From Cytospora piceicola (Eukaryota; Ascomycota; Sordariomycetes; Diaporthales; Cytosporaceae): a DNA stretch of 64,000 nucleotides. This document shows positions 34,701 to 44,735 of this stretch, piece after piece. Under the pieces are notes generated by a model, which had not been told where the DNA came from, did no database searches, and saw nothing but the letters and a program-made list of their open reading frames with translations. How positions within the stretch are numbered: the first letter of the stretch is position 1; the number at the start of each line of letters is the position of its first letter. The DNA lies in NCBI GenBank assembly GCA_023375675.1, contig JALQBC010000045.1, positions 186,001 through 250,000 of the forward strand, written 5' to 3'. The translations under genes and the position numbers were made by a program.

Positions 34701-35460
34701 TTATAATAAAGATAAACGAAAAGTATTTAAAAGATAAAACAGTACTTTAAACTAATAAAGTACGTTTATAAATCTTAACGTTTAATATAAGAAGACTATA
34801 AAACTAGCTAAAATAACGAAATAAAAAGATTATTATAAAAAGTATAATATAAAAAGAAATAAAAAGGTTATTTTAAAAGATAAAAAACGTAAATCCGGAT
34901 ACGATATTATACTATTTATAAAAAAAATAGAAAATATATAAATAAAAGCTGCTTTTAGCTTTAAAAACGTTTTATAAATACTACAGATATATTTATAAAA
35001 ATCTATTTAAGTAAGTAAAAAGAGATTATTTTTAAAGCTATAAGGAAATACGGTTATAAAAAGAAAAAATAGTAAACGTAGTAGTTAAAAAGACTTTATT
35101 AAACTATATATAAATATATATCTATAAATATAATAAATATAGGTTCTTTACTAAATATAAAGCTTAGCTAGTTATCCGAAGGGATTAATAATAAAAAAGC
35201 GATATAAAAGAAACTTATATAGCTATTCTTATTAAAAAGTTATTTAAAATAATAATAACAATCGTAATTAAGTTCGATTTTAAACTTATCTAATATAATA
35301 TAGTTAATACTTTCGTTAACGTATTACTTAATAAAGAGATTTATATATATATATTATAAAGATATCGAAAGTTAAAGTAAGTTTTTCTATTAAAAAAAGC
35401 TTTTTATAAACTTAAAGAATCTTTATTACTATAGTAAAAAGAACTTACTTATATACTTAA

Positions 35461-35720
35461 AAAGATCGGTTTTATTTTAGTTTTTTATAAGCTTTATTAT
35501 TTTATATAAAGTAACGTATTAATCTTTTTTTATATAAATAATATCGTTATTATATATTAAAGTAAAGATAAAAAAGTAGTTAAAAAAACTATTAAATAAT
35601 TAAAGTTATAATATAGAATTATAAACAGAGATAACCTTTAATAGTTTTTAAGTATTATAATACTTTAAAATAAAGCTATATAAAAGATTTAGCTTTTTTA
35701 AATAAACTATATAAATAAAA
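35461..35720 (+). pseudogene. Reverse transcriptase core remnant
   Basis: Plus-strand translation shows a decayed catalytic box at 35531-35545 (Tyr-Ile-Asn-Asn-Ile, where RIP changed both Asp codons to Asn). A lysine-rich helix and a degraded segment in the position of the Copia FLGI and LSQ motifs follow, with repeated stop codons. It is non-functional and part of the 31564-37923 element. Confidence 0.65.
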
Positions 35721-37195
35721 TATTATCCTTTATATAAACTTAGTAATAAGCTTTATATAAAATACTAATAGCTTTAATAAAACTGTTATTATATCCGGAC
35801 CGGGTATTTATCGTATTAGCTTATCTGTATTAATATAAAGTCAGATTAATTCTATATATAATAATAATTATAAAGCTAAATATAGCTTTTATAGTATTTA
35901 AGCTTATACGGTTTAATATTAATCCCGGGCTATAGTATTATAAAGTAGCCGACTAGGTTTTAATATATTTTACTTAAATATTAGCCTTTACTTTCGAATT
36001 AAAAAGAGTAAACTTTTTTAAAGTATAAAATAACTTATCTTTTACCGATAATAGTTTAAATTATTAAAGTTTATAAATATATATAATAAAATTATTTAAT
36101 AAATATATCGGATAAAAAGCAAATAAATAAAATACTATAACTACCTTTATTATAAAGGTTAAGTTACTTTCTTTTACTTAAGTATTAAAAGAAGCTTTTT
36201 TTTAATATTAGCTTATACGAAAACTAAAGGTTTAATTTAATTAGCAGACTATTTAACTATAATATAATAATATATAAATAATTAAACTAGTAAATAAAGA
36301 AATTACTTAACTTAATATAAAACTTTATTATATAAATATATATAATTATTAGCTATAGTAAGAAGTTTAATAAAGATATTTACGTATTAATTACGTTAAT
36401 ACTTTAAATATAGTTATTAATAAACTAACTAAAGTACTTTTTATTACTAGTTATTAAAAGTTTATCGTTTAACTTAAGCTAGTTAATATCGAAAATAAAA
36501 TTCGAAAATAAAAGGTAAAAGACTTAAAAAACGATATAATTAATAAACTAAAAAACTTATTAATTTAATATAGCTATATAAAAGTATATATTACAGAATT
36601 AAAAAGAATAAGAGAGTTATAAAGTATACCGGCCTATATATAAAGACGTTTAAATTATATTATATTATATTTAAGTAAACTACTATACTTAAGGTCGGTA
36701 GTTTTTTTTTATAACTAAATTACCGATTAAAAGTAAAAGTTTAAAAAGGCTTTTTACTTTTATATAGCTTTAACGGCTATAATATTAGTAAAAGAGGTAT
36801 ATATATAACGATATACCTTTTTTACTTCGCCTTTATCGGTTTAAATACCTTTTCGAATTCCTTTATAAAAAGAATCGAAAGTATAAACTTTAAACTTTAT
36901 ACTAACTAATATAAGAAGATATATATAACTAACTTATATATACCGTATATACGCTTTTATATAACCTTTAGCTTAATTATAATAAAAATTTATAGACTTT
37001 TAATACGTTTATTAATAAGTATAACGTCGGTAAGGTATAATACGAATCCTAGCGGATTATACTATATATAAAGTACGAAAAATAGTCGGAAGCTATAGCT
37101 AGCCTTCGATCTCTTTATCTTTTTAAAATAAAAGTATTAATAGATAATTTAATAAAAAGAACTATAGAAAAAGTACTTATAATAAGCTTTACACC

Positions 37196-37322
37196 GGCTT
37201 TACCTTTACTTTTACTTTTATCTTTATCCTTTTCTTTATCTTTATTTTTAACCTTATTTTTATCTTTATTTTTATTTATATCTTCGTCCTTATCCTTATC
37301 TTTATCGTCGTTATTATCGTTT
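37196..37322. repeat. CTTTAT hexanucleotide-like repeat inside the element
   Basis: Imperfect CTTTTA, CTTTAT and TTTTTAT units run in tandem near the 3' end of the retrotransposon, beyond the reverse transcriptase region. It may be a decayed repetitive coding tail. Confidence 0.7.
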
Positions 37323-37535
37323 AAATAAACGATAATAATATTAAACTATATATTAATTAAAAAGGATATAAGAGATAAAGATATAAAAAAATATATAAAG
37401 GTAGCTTACTTTAAAGTAAGGCTTAGCTTAGCTTAAAATATATTATTAGCTATTTCGGCTACTTTATCTTTAAAATAGAAAAGTATTATATAAATAATTA
37501 AGAAAGAATATATAAAAAAAACTATTAAAGCCTTA

Positions 37536-37586
37536 CTAATTACTATTACTACTATTACTATAGTAATAATAGTAGTAATAATTACA
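37536..37586. repeat. Imperfect inverted repeat of TAC/GTA triplets
   Basis: TACTATTACTACTATTAC-type sequence is mirrored by GTAATAATAGTAGTAATA around a centre at 37560/37561. It can fold as an imperfect hairpin about 20 bp long and lies inside the retrotransposon. Confidence 0.6.
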
Positions 37587-37757
37587 TAATAGTAAATAAA
37601 AGAAAAAAAAGCGCGTTTTATAAGCAATATTACTAAATATAGTTAGCTATATAGCTATAACAGGCCTTACCTACCTTACCTTTTTATAAAGGTTAATACC
37701 TTAAGAAAAAGACTTATATAAAGAAACTTATTTATAGATAGCTTTTTTTAAAAGGTA

Positions 37758-37923
37758 TATTAAATAGCAGTAGAGGTCTTTATAGAAATACCTCGGTTTA
37801 TATAAATAAGTAAGTTATATAATTAACTTCGAGATATATTTAATATAGAAATTAGCGTACCTAAGTAAGCAAGGTACGAGATAATACATTAATATATTAA
37901 TCGAGTATATATTACGTATAATA
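37758..37923 (+). repeat. 3' long terminal repeat
   Basis: Gapless partner of the 5' LTR. It begins TATTAAATAGCAGT, where the 5' copy reads TGTCAGACGGCAGC, so the differences there are transitions of the RIP type. It ends CGTATAATA directly against the second GAAGC. Confidence 0.9.
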
Positions 37924-37928
37924 GAAGC
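37924..37928. repeat. Target-site duplication, right copy (GAAGC)
   Basis: Exact match to 31559-31563. Ordinary base composition resumes immediately after it, so the RIP-mutated tract stops at the element's edge. Confidence 0.9.
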
Positions 37929-38030
37929 GCTATATGAGATTATGTAATAGTGCTCATTCAGTAACGTGACACGGAGCTGTCACGTGTGTATGCGGGGAGG
38001 TGGGGCTTAAAGTACGTACCTACTACTTGT

Positions 38031-38085
38031 CTCCACGGCTTTTGCTTGCATATCCACGGCTTTCTTCTGTCTCCACGGGTTTGTT
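38031..38085 (-). repeat. GCCGTGG minisatellite, locus 4
   Basis: Three units, TCCACGGCTTTTGC, TCCACGGCTTTC and TCCACGGGTTTG, spaced by about 20 bases. It lies just 0.1 kb from the retrotransposon insertion site. Confidence 0.7.
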
Positions 38086-39555
38086 TAGTTGCGCATACAA
38101 ATTTATCACTTCCCTCGTCGCTGGTACAAACACATGCCCATCCCCCCTCCCGAAGATAGGTTCTCTCTACAGCTTAGTAGTGTTGACGAGAGTGCTCGTA
38201 AGAAGAATCTTTCCCTCCCATGAGACTTCACGCATTCTATTGATCGTGACTCCTGTTATATGACGCACGCTTCCTGGACCCCGGATTGCCTTCGGCTTCC
38301 CTCATCTCCGAGCCATTCAAGCCCTGCACTAAACTAGTCTTTTACTTCTGTTGATGATTTAGCCCGCTATGCTGTTGCTGGGGAACACTTTGTTGGACCT
38401 TATAATGCGACAAAACGCTGTGTTGGTTGATGTAGCTCTTGCAGGGCTTGACATTTTGAACCTTGAAATGAGGGCATCGTGGAGTTATAACACTGGAGGT
38501 AACACTATATATCCCCATTATGTAAGAACCCTATATATTATGCTGTTGCTCCAGTGATGGCCTCTAACGTCACTTCCAAATCTGGCCCATGCCCCCCCCT
38601 TTGTTATATAATATGCTCGATGCACAGTCCTTTACCTAATAGAATGATGTATGGTACGTGTGGCTAGCAAGAGCCACATACAACACATACCACAGATACT
38701 GGTGAACTCAAGATGAATCCTCCTCTCGCTAGATGAATTGTAGATCCGGGGCCAAAGATTCATAGCCTACCGACCAAAGTCGATACTTTTCAGTAGCATC
38801 TACTATTTACCACCTCCGGGAGGTAGAGTGGTGGCCGACCTTTAATGTTTCATACCCTTCAGACCAACACCCGTCGGGCAAGTCAAGCAATGCATACAGT
38901 TGCGTGTGTGTGGATTTTTTCTGTGGGAAACGGAGTTTGGACGACCGATTGAACGAAAATATGCTTCAAGCGGTTCGGGGGATGCTTTGTTGCTCCCGTT
39001 GTTTTTGTCAATATGGTATTGGTCGGGAAATGCGGGAAATGGCAAAATTGCCATAGATGATGGAGAAGGAACGCATAAACCGCTGAGGATACTGAGGACA
39101 CTGACGAAGATGTCGATAGCTGCTAACAGTTCTATTTGAGTTCCTCCTGTTTATATCAGCACCGAGGAGATGCCCAGACCATTTGAATAGGGCGAACGGC
39201 ACAGTGGGAGCTTCTGGTATACCTTTCTTGAGAAACGGGCAATACAGGTAGACAGATGGCCTTGGGAGACCGATTTCCCACTCACTTGGGCAACTGTTGA
39301 TCTGGAAACTCCTCTCAGGATTACAAGCATCAAAAGGGATGTCGTTGAGACGAAGAACTCGGGTCTTTTTCAAGGGTAGTTGGTACAAGGACGATTAGCG
39401 AAGTTGACATGTATGGCCTGGTCAGGCAACTGGCAAGACGAATTAAGGGTAGATAATAAGGCGGTATTCATACGGCAGACAGTCTGGGGAGTACCGTGAT
39501 TCAAAGGTGTAGGTTTACAGTACTCATGGAGAGGTGCACATATATAGGGGATAGT

Positions 39556-39660
39556 AAAAAGTCGTGAAAAATAAGCCGTGGAAGTTAAAAAGCCGTGGAA
39601 TAAAAACCGTGGTTAGTAGAAATCCGTGGGGAGAAAGCCGTTAACAGTAAAAAGCCGTGG
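39556..39660 (+). repeat. GCCGTGG minisatellite, locus 5
   Basis: Six or seven degenerate units with the core AAGCCGTGG or AAACCGTGG, separated by spacers of 5-10 bases. Orientation is the same as loci 1 and 2. Confidence 0.8.
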
Positions 39661-40339
39661 GCCGCCTCTACTGAACAGGGAAGAAAACATTGAAGGCACT
39701 ATGTTTCGTAGCCTGGGGTGTTGACTGTTGTTACAATATCCCTTGTCAAAAGAAACCTATGTATTCTCAGTGTAATTGCATCGCAGACCTACTCTTAAGG
39801 CTGGTTCTGATGATTGAGATGCTGATGCCGATACCAACACATCTAATTAGATTGATTACCAGCTCCAGCCATAATTACTGCTACCGTCGCCCTAGTATAG
39901 AATATTGAAGCAAACTAGTATAGGGCTTGTTTCTCTTCCTTCCAGTGCTATTCACTGTTCCTTCTGATCACATACACACACACACACACACACAACTTCT
40001 CTCCTTCTGCTTCGAGTTAGTTCAATACCGTCTGTTCCCAGCTTAAGCTGGCCACCCAGGCTGGGGAGACGTGTGGGTGATGAGGAGGGTGCTTCCCTCG
40101 CTTTTCATCTTCGTCTTCTCCCTCTTCCTATACCTGTTCATATTCATCTTCATCTTCCTCGGTATTATGCACCAGGTGCACCTGTCGTTACTTGACGCGC
40201 AAAGGTTCTGGGCTGTCACGGCGGCTGCGACATGACTGCGCTGTCGCTGTCGCTGTTGCTGTCCTTATTCTCGATATCGGCCTCGTGGGCGACCTCGTGC
40301 TCATCCACATTCGGGATTTGTTGTGGAATAAAATTATTC

Positions 40340-40535
40340 TGTAACTACCTACTTAAGTACTTAGGTACCCAGGTAATTACTGCCTGCCCCGCCATCACCC
40401 CGCCATCATCCTTTCCCAGCAGTCACTATAAATCACGTGGATGGAGCTCACCCGTTTACGTACCTACGTACCTAGGTACTTACTTGGGTACCTAAAATAC
40501 CCAGGTACTGACCTAAGGTACTCAAGTACCCAGGT
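40340..40535. repeat. TACCTAGGTA palindrome cluster, right copy
   Basis: Repeated ACTTAGGTACC, TACCTAGGTAC and AAGTACCCAGGTA motifs are interleaved with CCCCGCCATCA repeats, the same combination as at 4935-5275. The string ACTTAAGTAC also occurs in both. Confidence 0.8.
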
Positions 40536-41204
40536 ACATCACCTTATGTTCTTCCGACCCGATCCTTCCTTTCTTCCTTCGAGTCGCCCTACAACAGCTT
40601 CAATTTCAACTTCAACTAAACCAAATCAAATCACAAGGACCATCACCAAACAACAAAAACAACACCACACAACCCGAACACACACCACTAACCACATCAA
40701 TCATTCTCATCAATCCACCAAAGGCGTCAGCAATTGATCCCACCTCCCAGCCCTCATCTCTCGTCTCATCTCGACGCGTCACGTCACGTCAAGTTTCACC
40801 TCTCTCTCTCCTTCTCTTCCTCCCGTGTCGCGCGCTCTTTTCCTCCTAAACAACAACAACAACAACAACACCAACACGAACAGCAATAGCAACGACACAC
40901 CATCCAGATCGAAAGCTTCTTTCCCGTCTCCATTTCCATTTTACCATTTCCCTTCGTACTTTTCCTCTCTTATCCAACTCCAGACACTTCTTTCTGTCTC
41001 TGCCGTCCCCATCCACATCGCCGCCGCCGCCGCCGCCAACGACAACAGCTCCAGCTCCAGCTCCAACTCGTCTTCCCATAGTCACGGTTGAGGTTATACG
41101 TCGCCCCCACTCCCCACTCCCAACTCTACTGCAAGTTGCGATCAGTCTCTCTCTCTCCCCCTCTCCCCCTCTCCCCCTCTCTCCCTGCTCTCTCTCGTCT
41201 GCCA

Positions 41205-41505
41205 CCCTGGCTCGTGGCGCGGTGGGCTTGAGTTCCGACCTCATGTAACTCCACGGTCACTTTTTAAAGATGTCGGTGGGCTTGGGTGACTTCTCCTTCA
41301 GAAGTCTTCCCATATAACTCCACGGTCTCTGCATTCTCTTCCGAGTCTGCACGCTGCCTGGAACCCGGATCAGATTGCCTGTGCTCCCCACATTGTCTAG
41401 GCCTCCTCTTCTCTGGCCCGTTATGACAACAGTGTGGAGATGTCCCCATGGACGAGGGCCCGCTGCATGATGGTCAGGTATTCCTTGCGGCTGGGTGTGC
41501 ATGTC
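41205..41505 (+). repeat. Composite repeat copy
   Basis: Blocks in order: GCGGTGGGCTTGAG, CATGTAACTCCACGGTC, a second GGTGGGCTTGGG with CATATAACTCCACGGTC, CACGCTGCCTGGA, GTCTAGGCCT, GTGGAGATGTCC, CATGGACGAGGGCC, GCTGCATGATGGTC and CTTGCGGCTGGG. The middle block is diverged compared with the other copies. Confidence 0.75.
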
Positions 41506-42029
41506 GACGCTAAACTACATCTTCATACACAAGCTTTAACCTCTCGAAACTGAACGGCCCACCCACAAGAGTATCATCTGTCTGATTTACTATCTGGCAA
41601 GTCCCCACCATGCTCCGACCCCACTCACATCCTCCTGGTTTGAATTTTGACAGTATCAGTAGCAGCTCTTGTTCCTACTTCCAAGGCTCCTATAGCTATC
41701 AAGGTACTTAGTATGTTGCCAGCACTTGAGCTGCCAGCTGCCCTATCCACCTCTATCCACATGTCATACTTCACCTTAGACCTGCAGGTTACCTCACTTC
41801 CCATCGCCGGGCTGGTGAACAACGAGATTGACACCCCACGAGGGCCTCATCCATCACACAACTTAAACATACCTTAAAAAGAAGGGGCGTGTTGCAGGTT
41901 TGTAGCCGGAGGCTATAGGTACCACTCTGACCTTGGGATCACCGCCCTGTATTGTACTGACTCGACTCGACTTTGCAGATCCACATTCTCTTCTCCCTTA
42001 CCTTCGACTCGACCTTCCGCCGTTTCATC

Positions 42030-42450
42030 AAGCCGCACATCGAGCTGCGCCAACACACACACACACACAAATATACTGAAAAGAGGAGGATTATGGTTCG
42101 CTGATCGCCGCCCTGGCTGTGTGTGATGCGGTGGGCTTGGGTGGAATCGTCTTCGGAGGATTCCTTCCCATCTAACTCCACGGTCACATCCGGAGATGCG
42201 GTGGGCTTGGGTTTCGGTCTCATGTAACTCCACGGTCTCTGCAACGCGGTGGGCTTGGGCGACGTCTTCCGACGTCTTCCCATTTAACTCCACGATTGCA
42301 CGCTGCCTGGACCCCGGACTGCACTGTTGCCCCCCACACCGTCTAGGCCTGTGCCCGCGATGACAACGTGGAGATTTCCTATGCCCTGTGGCTACGATGG
42401 AAGAGGGCCTGCTGCATGATGGTCTTTCCTTGCGGCTGGGCGGCAACGAA
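42030..42450 (+). repeat. Composite repeat copy, three internal sub-repeats
   Basis: It starts with CATCGAGCTGCGCC and a CA run. Three GCGGTGGGCTTGG...TAACTCCACG sub-units follow (about 42125, 42196, 42245). Then come CACGCTGCCTGGA, TCTAGGCCTGTGCCCGCGA, GAGGGCC, GCTGCATGATGGTC and CTTGCGGCTGGG. It is the fullest copy in the window. Confidence 0.8.
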
Positions 42451-43649
42451 TAAAACCGGATTGGAATCCATACCAGGCCGACACCTTTGAAAACACCACT
42501 CTTGCCGTCTCCGACTCTTCCAAACTGTTGCTACCCTGAGGTTTGCTTCCGCCCCTCCTCCCTCCCCATTCCTCCGTGCCTCGCCTGCTGACTTTGACTC
42601 TTGCCGCCACCTTTGCCACCATAGTCAAGATGAGTGCCTCATGACTATCCACCAGTCACTCCACCATGTTCAGCCTTTAAGTCATCAATACTCACTCCCC
42701 GAGGCTAAGCAGAGAGCTCGTCGTCTTCGACGATTGACTATCATGCTCTTTGTCTACTCTATTCCACCTTATCTTCATCTACCACACCTAACATCCTCCC
42801 CTCAGCATAACACAGCACAACATCACAGCGCTGTTGCTATCCACGCCACTTAGACTTCCAACGTCTCCAGCTCCATCTCCGACACTCATTCTAGCTCGGG
42901 TCACCGCACTAATCGTACGTTGTCCGTCATTTATGTTATAGCCATCGGCAATTACCTATCAACACTAACAGTCCTCCTGTCTTACCGCCATCCTCTATCA
43001 CCCTAAACACTGTCTGAACTCTGTCGCGCAACAATCCTGGCTCACACTGCCCAGCACTCCTCTGTTCTACTACATATAAGCCATCTTCTCAGATGTATAC
43101 ATACTACAGGTGTGTTTTCCTTTTTCTTCTGTCATCTCTCCCCTCTTCCTTCTTCCCACTTATTTCTGCTTATAGAAAGCACCGTTGCTTTCTCACATTC
43201 CGCCCCCCCCCCAAATTCCTCCCTTACCAAGGTCAACACCCCTACCTCTCTGATTTATCTCCGTTTCCTTCCGCTTCCCCCTCTGGTTTCCATTGCCCCC
43301 TTGGCCCTATTGCTCTGGCACTGTCCATGTGTCCAGAGCCTCTCTCACTCTTCATCTTGAACAAGGCCTCTTCTCATTGCGTTCGGTCTTTATTTGCTTG
43401 GTCATTCCCCGATCGACTCCTTCCGACCTTCTCATTTTCCCTCCAGAGTAGCCATTACCAGCTTCGCCGTACATTACCACGGTAATAAGGACGAAACCTG
43501 GAGTCCTAGGCGTCAGCCGCTGTGGGCTACTGTCGATGTGTGATCATGTTCAATACCCTCAGTGGCATACTGGCCGTGGCGGGGTGTGAGATCTTCAAAC
43601 CGGACTGACCCTACGTACAAGGAAAGACCACCGCCCGGGTTAGTCTCCT

Positions 43650-43690
43650 AGAGATGCGGTGAGCTTGTGTTCCCACCTTACCTAATTCCG
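43650..43690 (+). repeat. Composite repeat, short fragment
   Basis: GAGATGCGGTGAGCTTG followed by a diverged CTAATTCCGCGGTCA, corresponding to one sub-unit of the composite repeat. Confidence 0.5.
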
Positions 43691-44574
43691 CGGTCAATTA
43701 GTCCTGTTCGTCCAAATCCTACGTCCAGGTTACAGGAAGGCAAGTCTTAATCAACTCCTACTATGCCCACCCCCCTCCAGGGCTGCGGTTAACAGACAAA
43801 CAGACTCTTCACATGCAGGGTTCCCGAGTTAACCTTGGAAGTCAGCCAGATATATCACTCATCTTCTTCGAGGGTACCTCAAATACTGTTCGCCCGTTAT
43901 ATTCATCTCCCTGGCCCCAGATGTCCTGACTGACTGACTGCCTGATTATCTCCTTCATCGCCACCTTCATTCACCTCCAGACCTCGATTCTCTAACCTCT
44001 CTCAGATTTTGCCTGCCTGCCAACAATAAACCACCAGCCATTAACCTGAGGTCCTTCCTTGGCCCCATTTCCGACTTTTCCACCCCCAATCTGTCCTTTC
44101 ACGTCTCCGTTCCTTTCATTTTCCTAAGACAGCCAAAGATCCAAGGCCTTTCCCTTCCGCGTTTGTCATCGGTCTCTTCAGGTCGCTACCTCAGCATTGT
44201 CTCCGGGTCGGTTAATCTCCGGCCTTCTGAAATTCCTCGCCGTCGATGCCGAGCTCGATCTCGACATCTTTGTCAGTCAACATGTCCGCGCCAGCAACCT
44301 CTTGTGCGACCCTCCAGCCTCATTGCGACCCTCCGGCCTCATCAACTCCAGGTACGAACGAGGTCAATCCCCCTCCCTTCCGTGCCCCATATAAGCCCTG
44401 GATAATTACTTGATGGGTCAGCTGATAACAACACCAGTTTATTGCCCATGTTGCCCTTGGCCCTTATCAACCTGTTTTCGACCTGCCTTATCTATCCACG
44501 CACGATTGGCAGGCAGTCTAGCATCCCTACATTATCATCCTGCATCTCGTCCCTCAAGGTTCTCAACATACTCG

Positions 44575-44735
44575 GAAGCCATACGTCGAGCTGCGCTATA
44601 AACACACAGACATATACACACAAACGCCCGCCCCGGCCGTGATCTTGTGGAGCCTTGACCCCTGACCGCCCCTTTGGAAAAGGAAGGGGAATCGCCCACG
44701 GTCACACTAGGAGATTCTGGTGGGCTTAGGTCGTA
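44575..44735 (+). repeat. Composite repeat, partial copy
   Basis: It opens with CGTCGAGCTGCGC and a CACA-rich spacer. GTGGAGCCTTGACCCCTGACC, AAAGGAAGGGGAA, TCGCCCACGG and GGTGGGCTTAGG follow. It combines the start of the 42030 copy with the sub-block seen at 5640-5712, showing that the pieces belong to one unit. Confidence 0.65.

Larger units (their letters stand above)
31564..37923 (+). mobile_element. RIP-inactivated LTR retrotransposon, Ty1/Copia-like
   Basis: A 6360-bp element is bounded by two 166-bp direct repeats (31564-31729 and 37758-37923) and by an exact 5-bp target duplication GAAGC. The interior is extremely A/T-rich with stops in every frame, so no protein survives. The differences between the LTRs are almost all C/T or G/A, as RIP predicts, so LTR divergence cannot date the insertion. 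At 35531-35545 the plus strand reads TAT ATA AAT AAT ATC, a decayed version of the reverse transcriptase Tyr-x-Asp-Asp box. Surrounding residues follow the Copia rather than the Gypsy pattern, and orientation is plus. About 1.5 kb after the reverse transcriptase/RNase H region is unexplained, and the element is longer than a usual Copia, so an extra sequence or nested insertion is possible. Confidence 0.9.
37929..40339. other. Non-coding stretch with two minisatellites
   Basis: No gene recognised. Short frames such as 39008-39388 (minus, no ATG) have no motif. Contents are GCCGTGG minisatellite loci 4 and 5, a CA repeat at about 39971-39993, and a GC-richer stretch at 40040-40300 that leads into the TACCTAGGTA cluster. 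Confidence 0.5.

Noticed and set aside
39008..39388. 126-codon minus-strand frame
   Set aside because: No ATG start, no partner exons that I could find and no recognisable motif.
41913..42446. 177-codon minus-strand frame
   Set aside because: It lies across a composite-repeat copy; the protein is simply the translation of the repeat, and related copies do not keep the frame.
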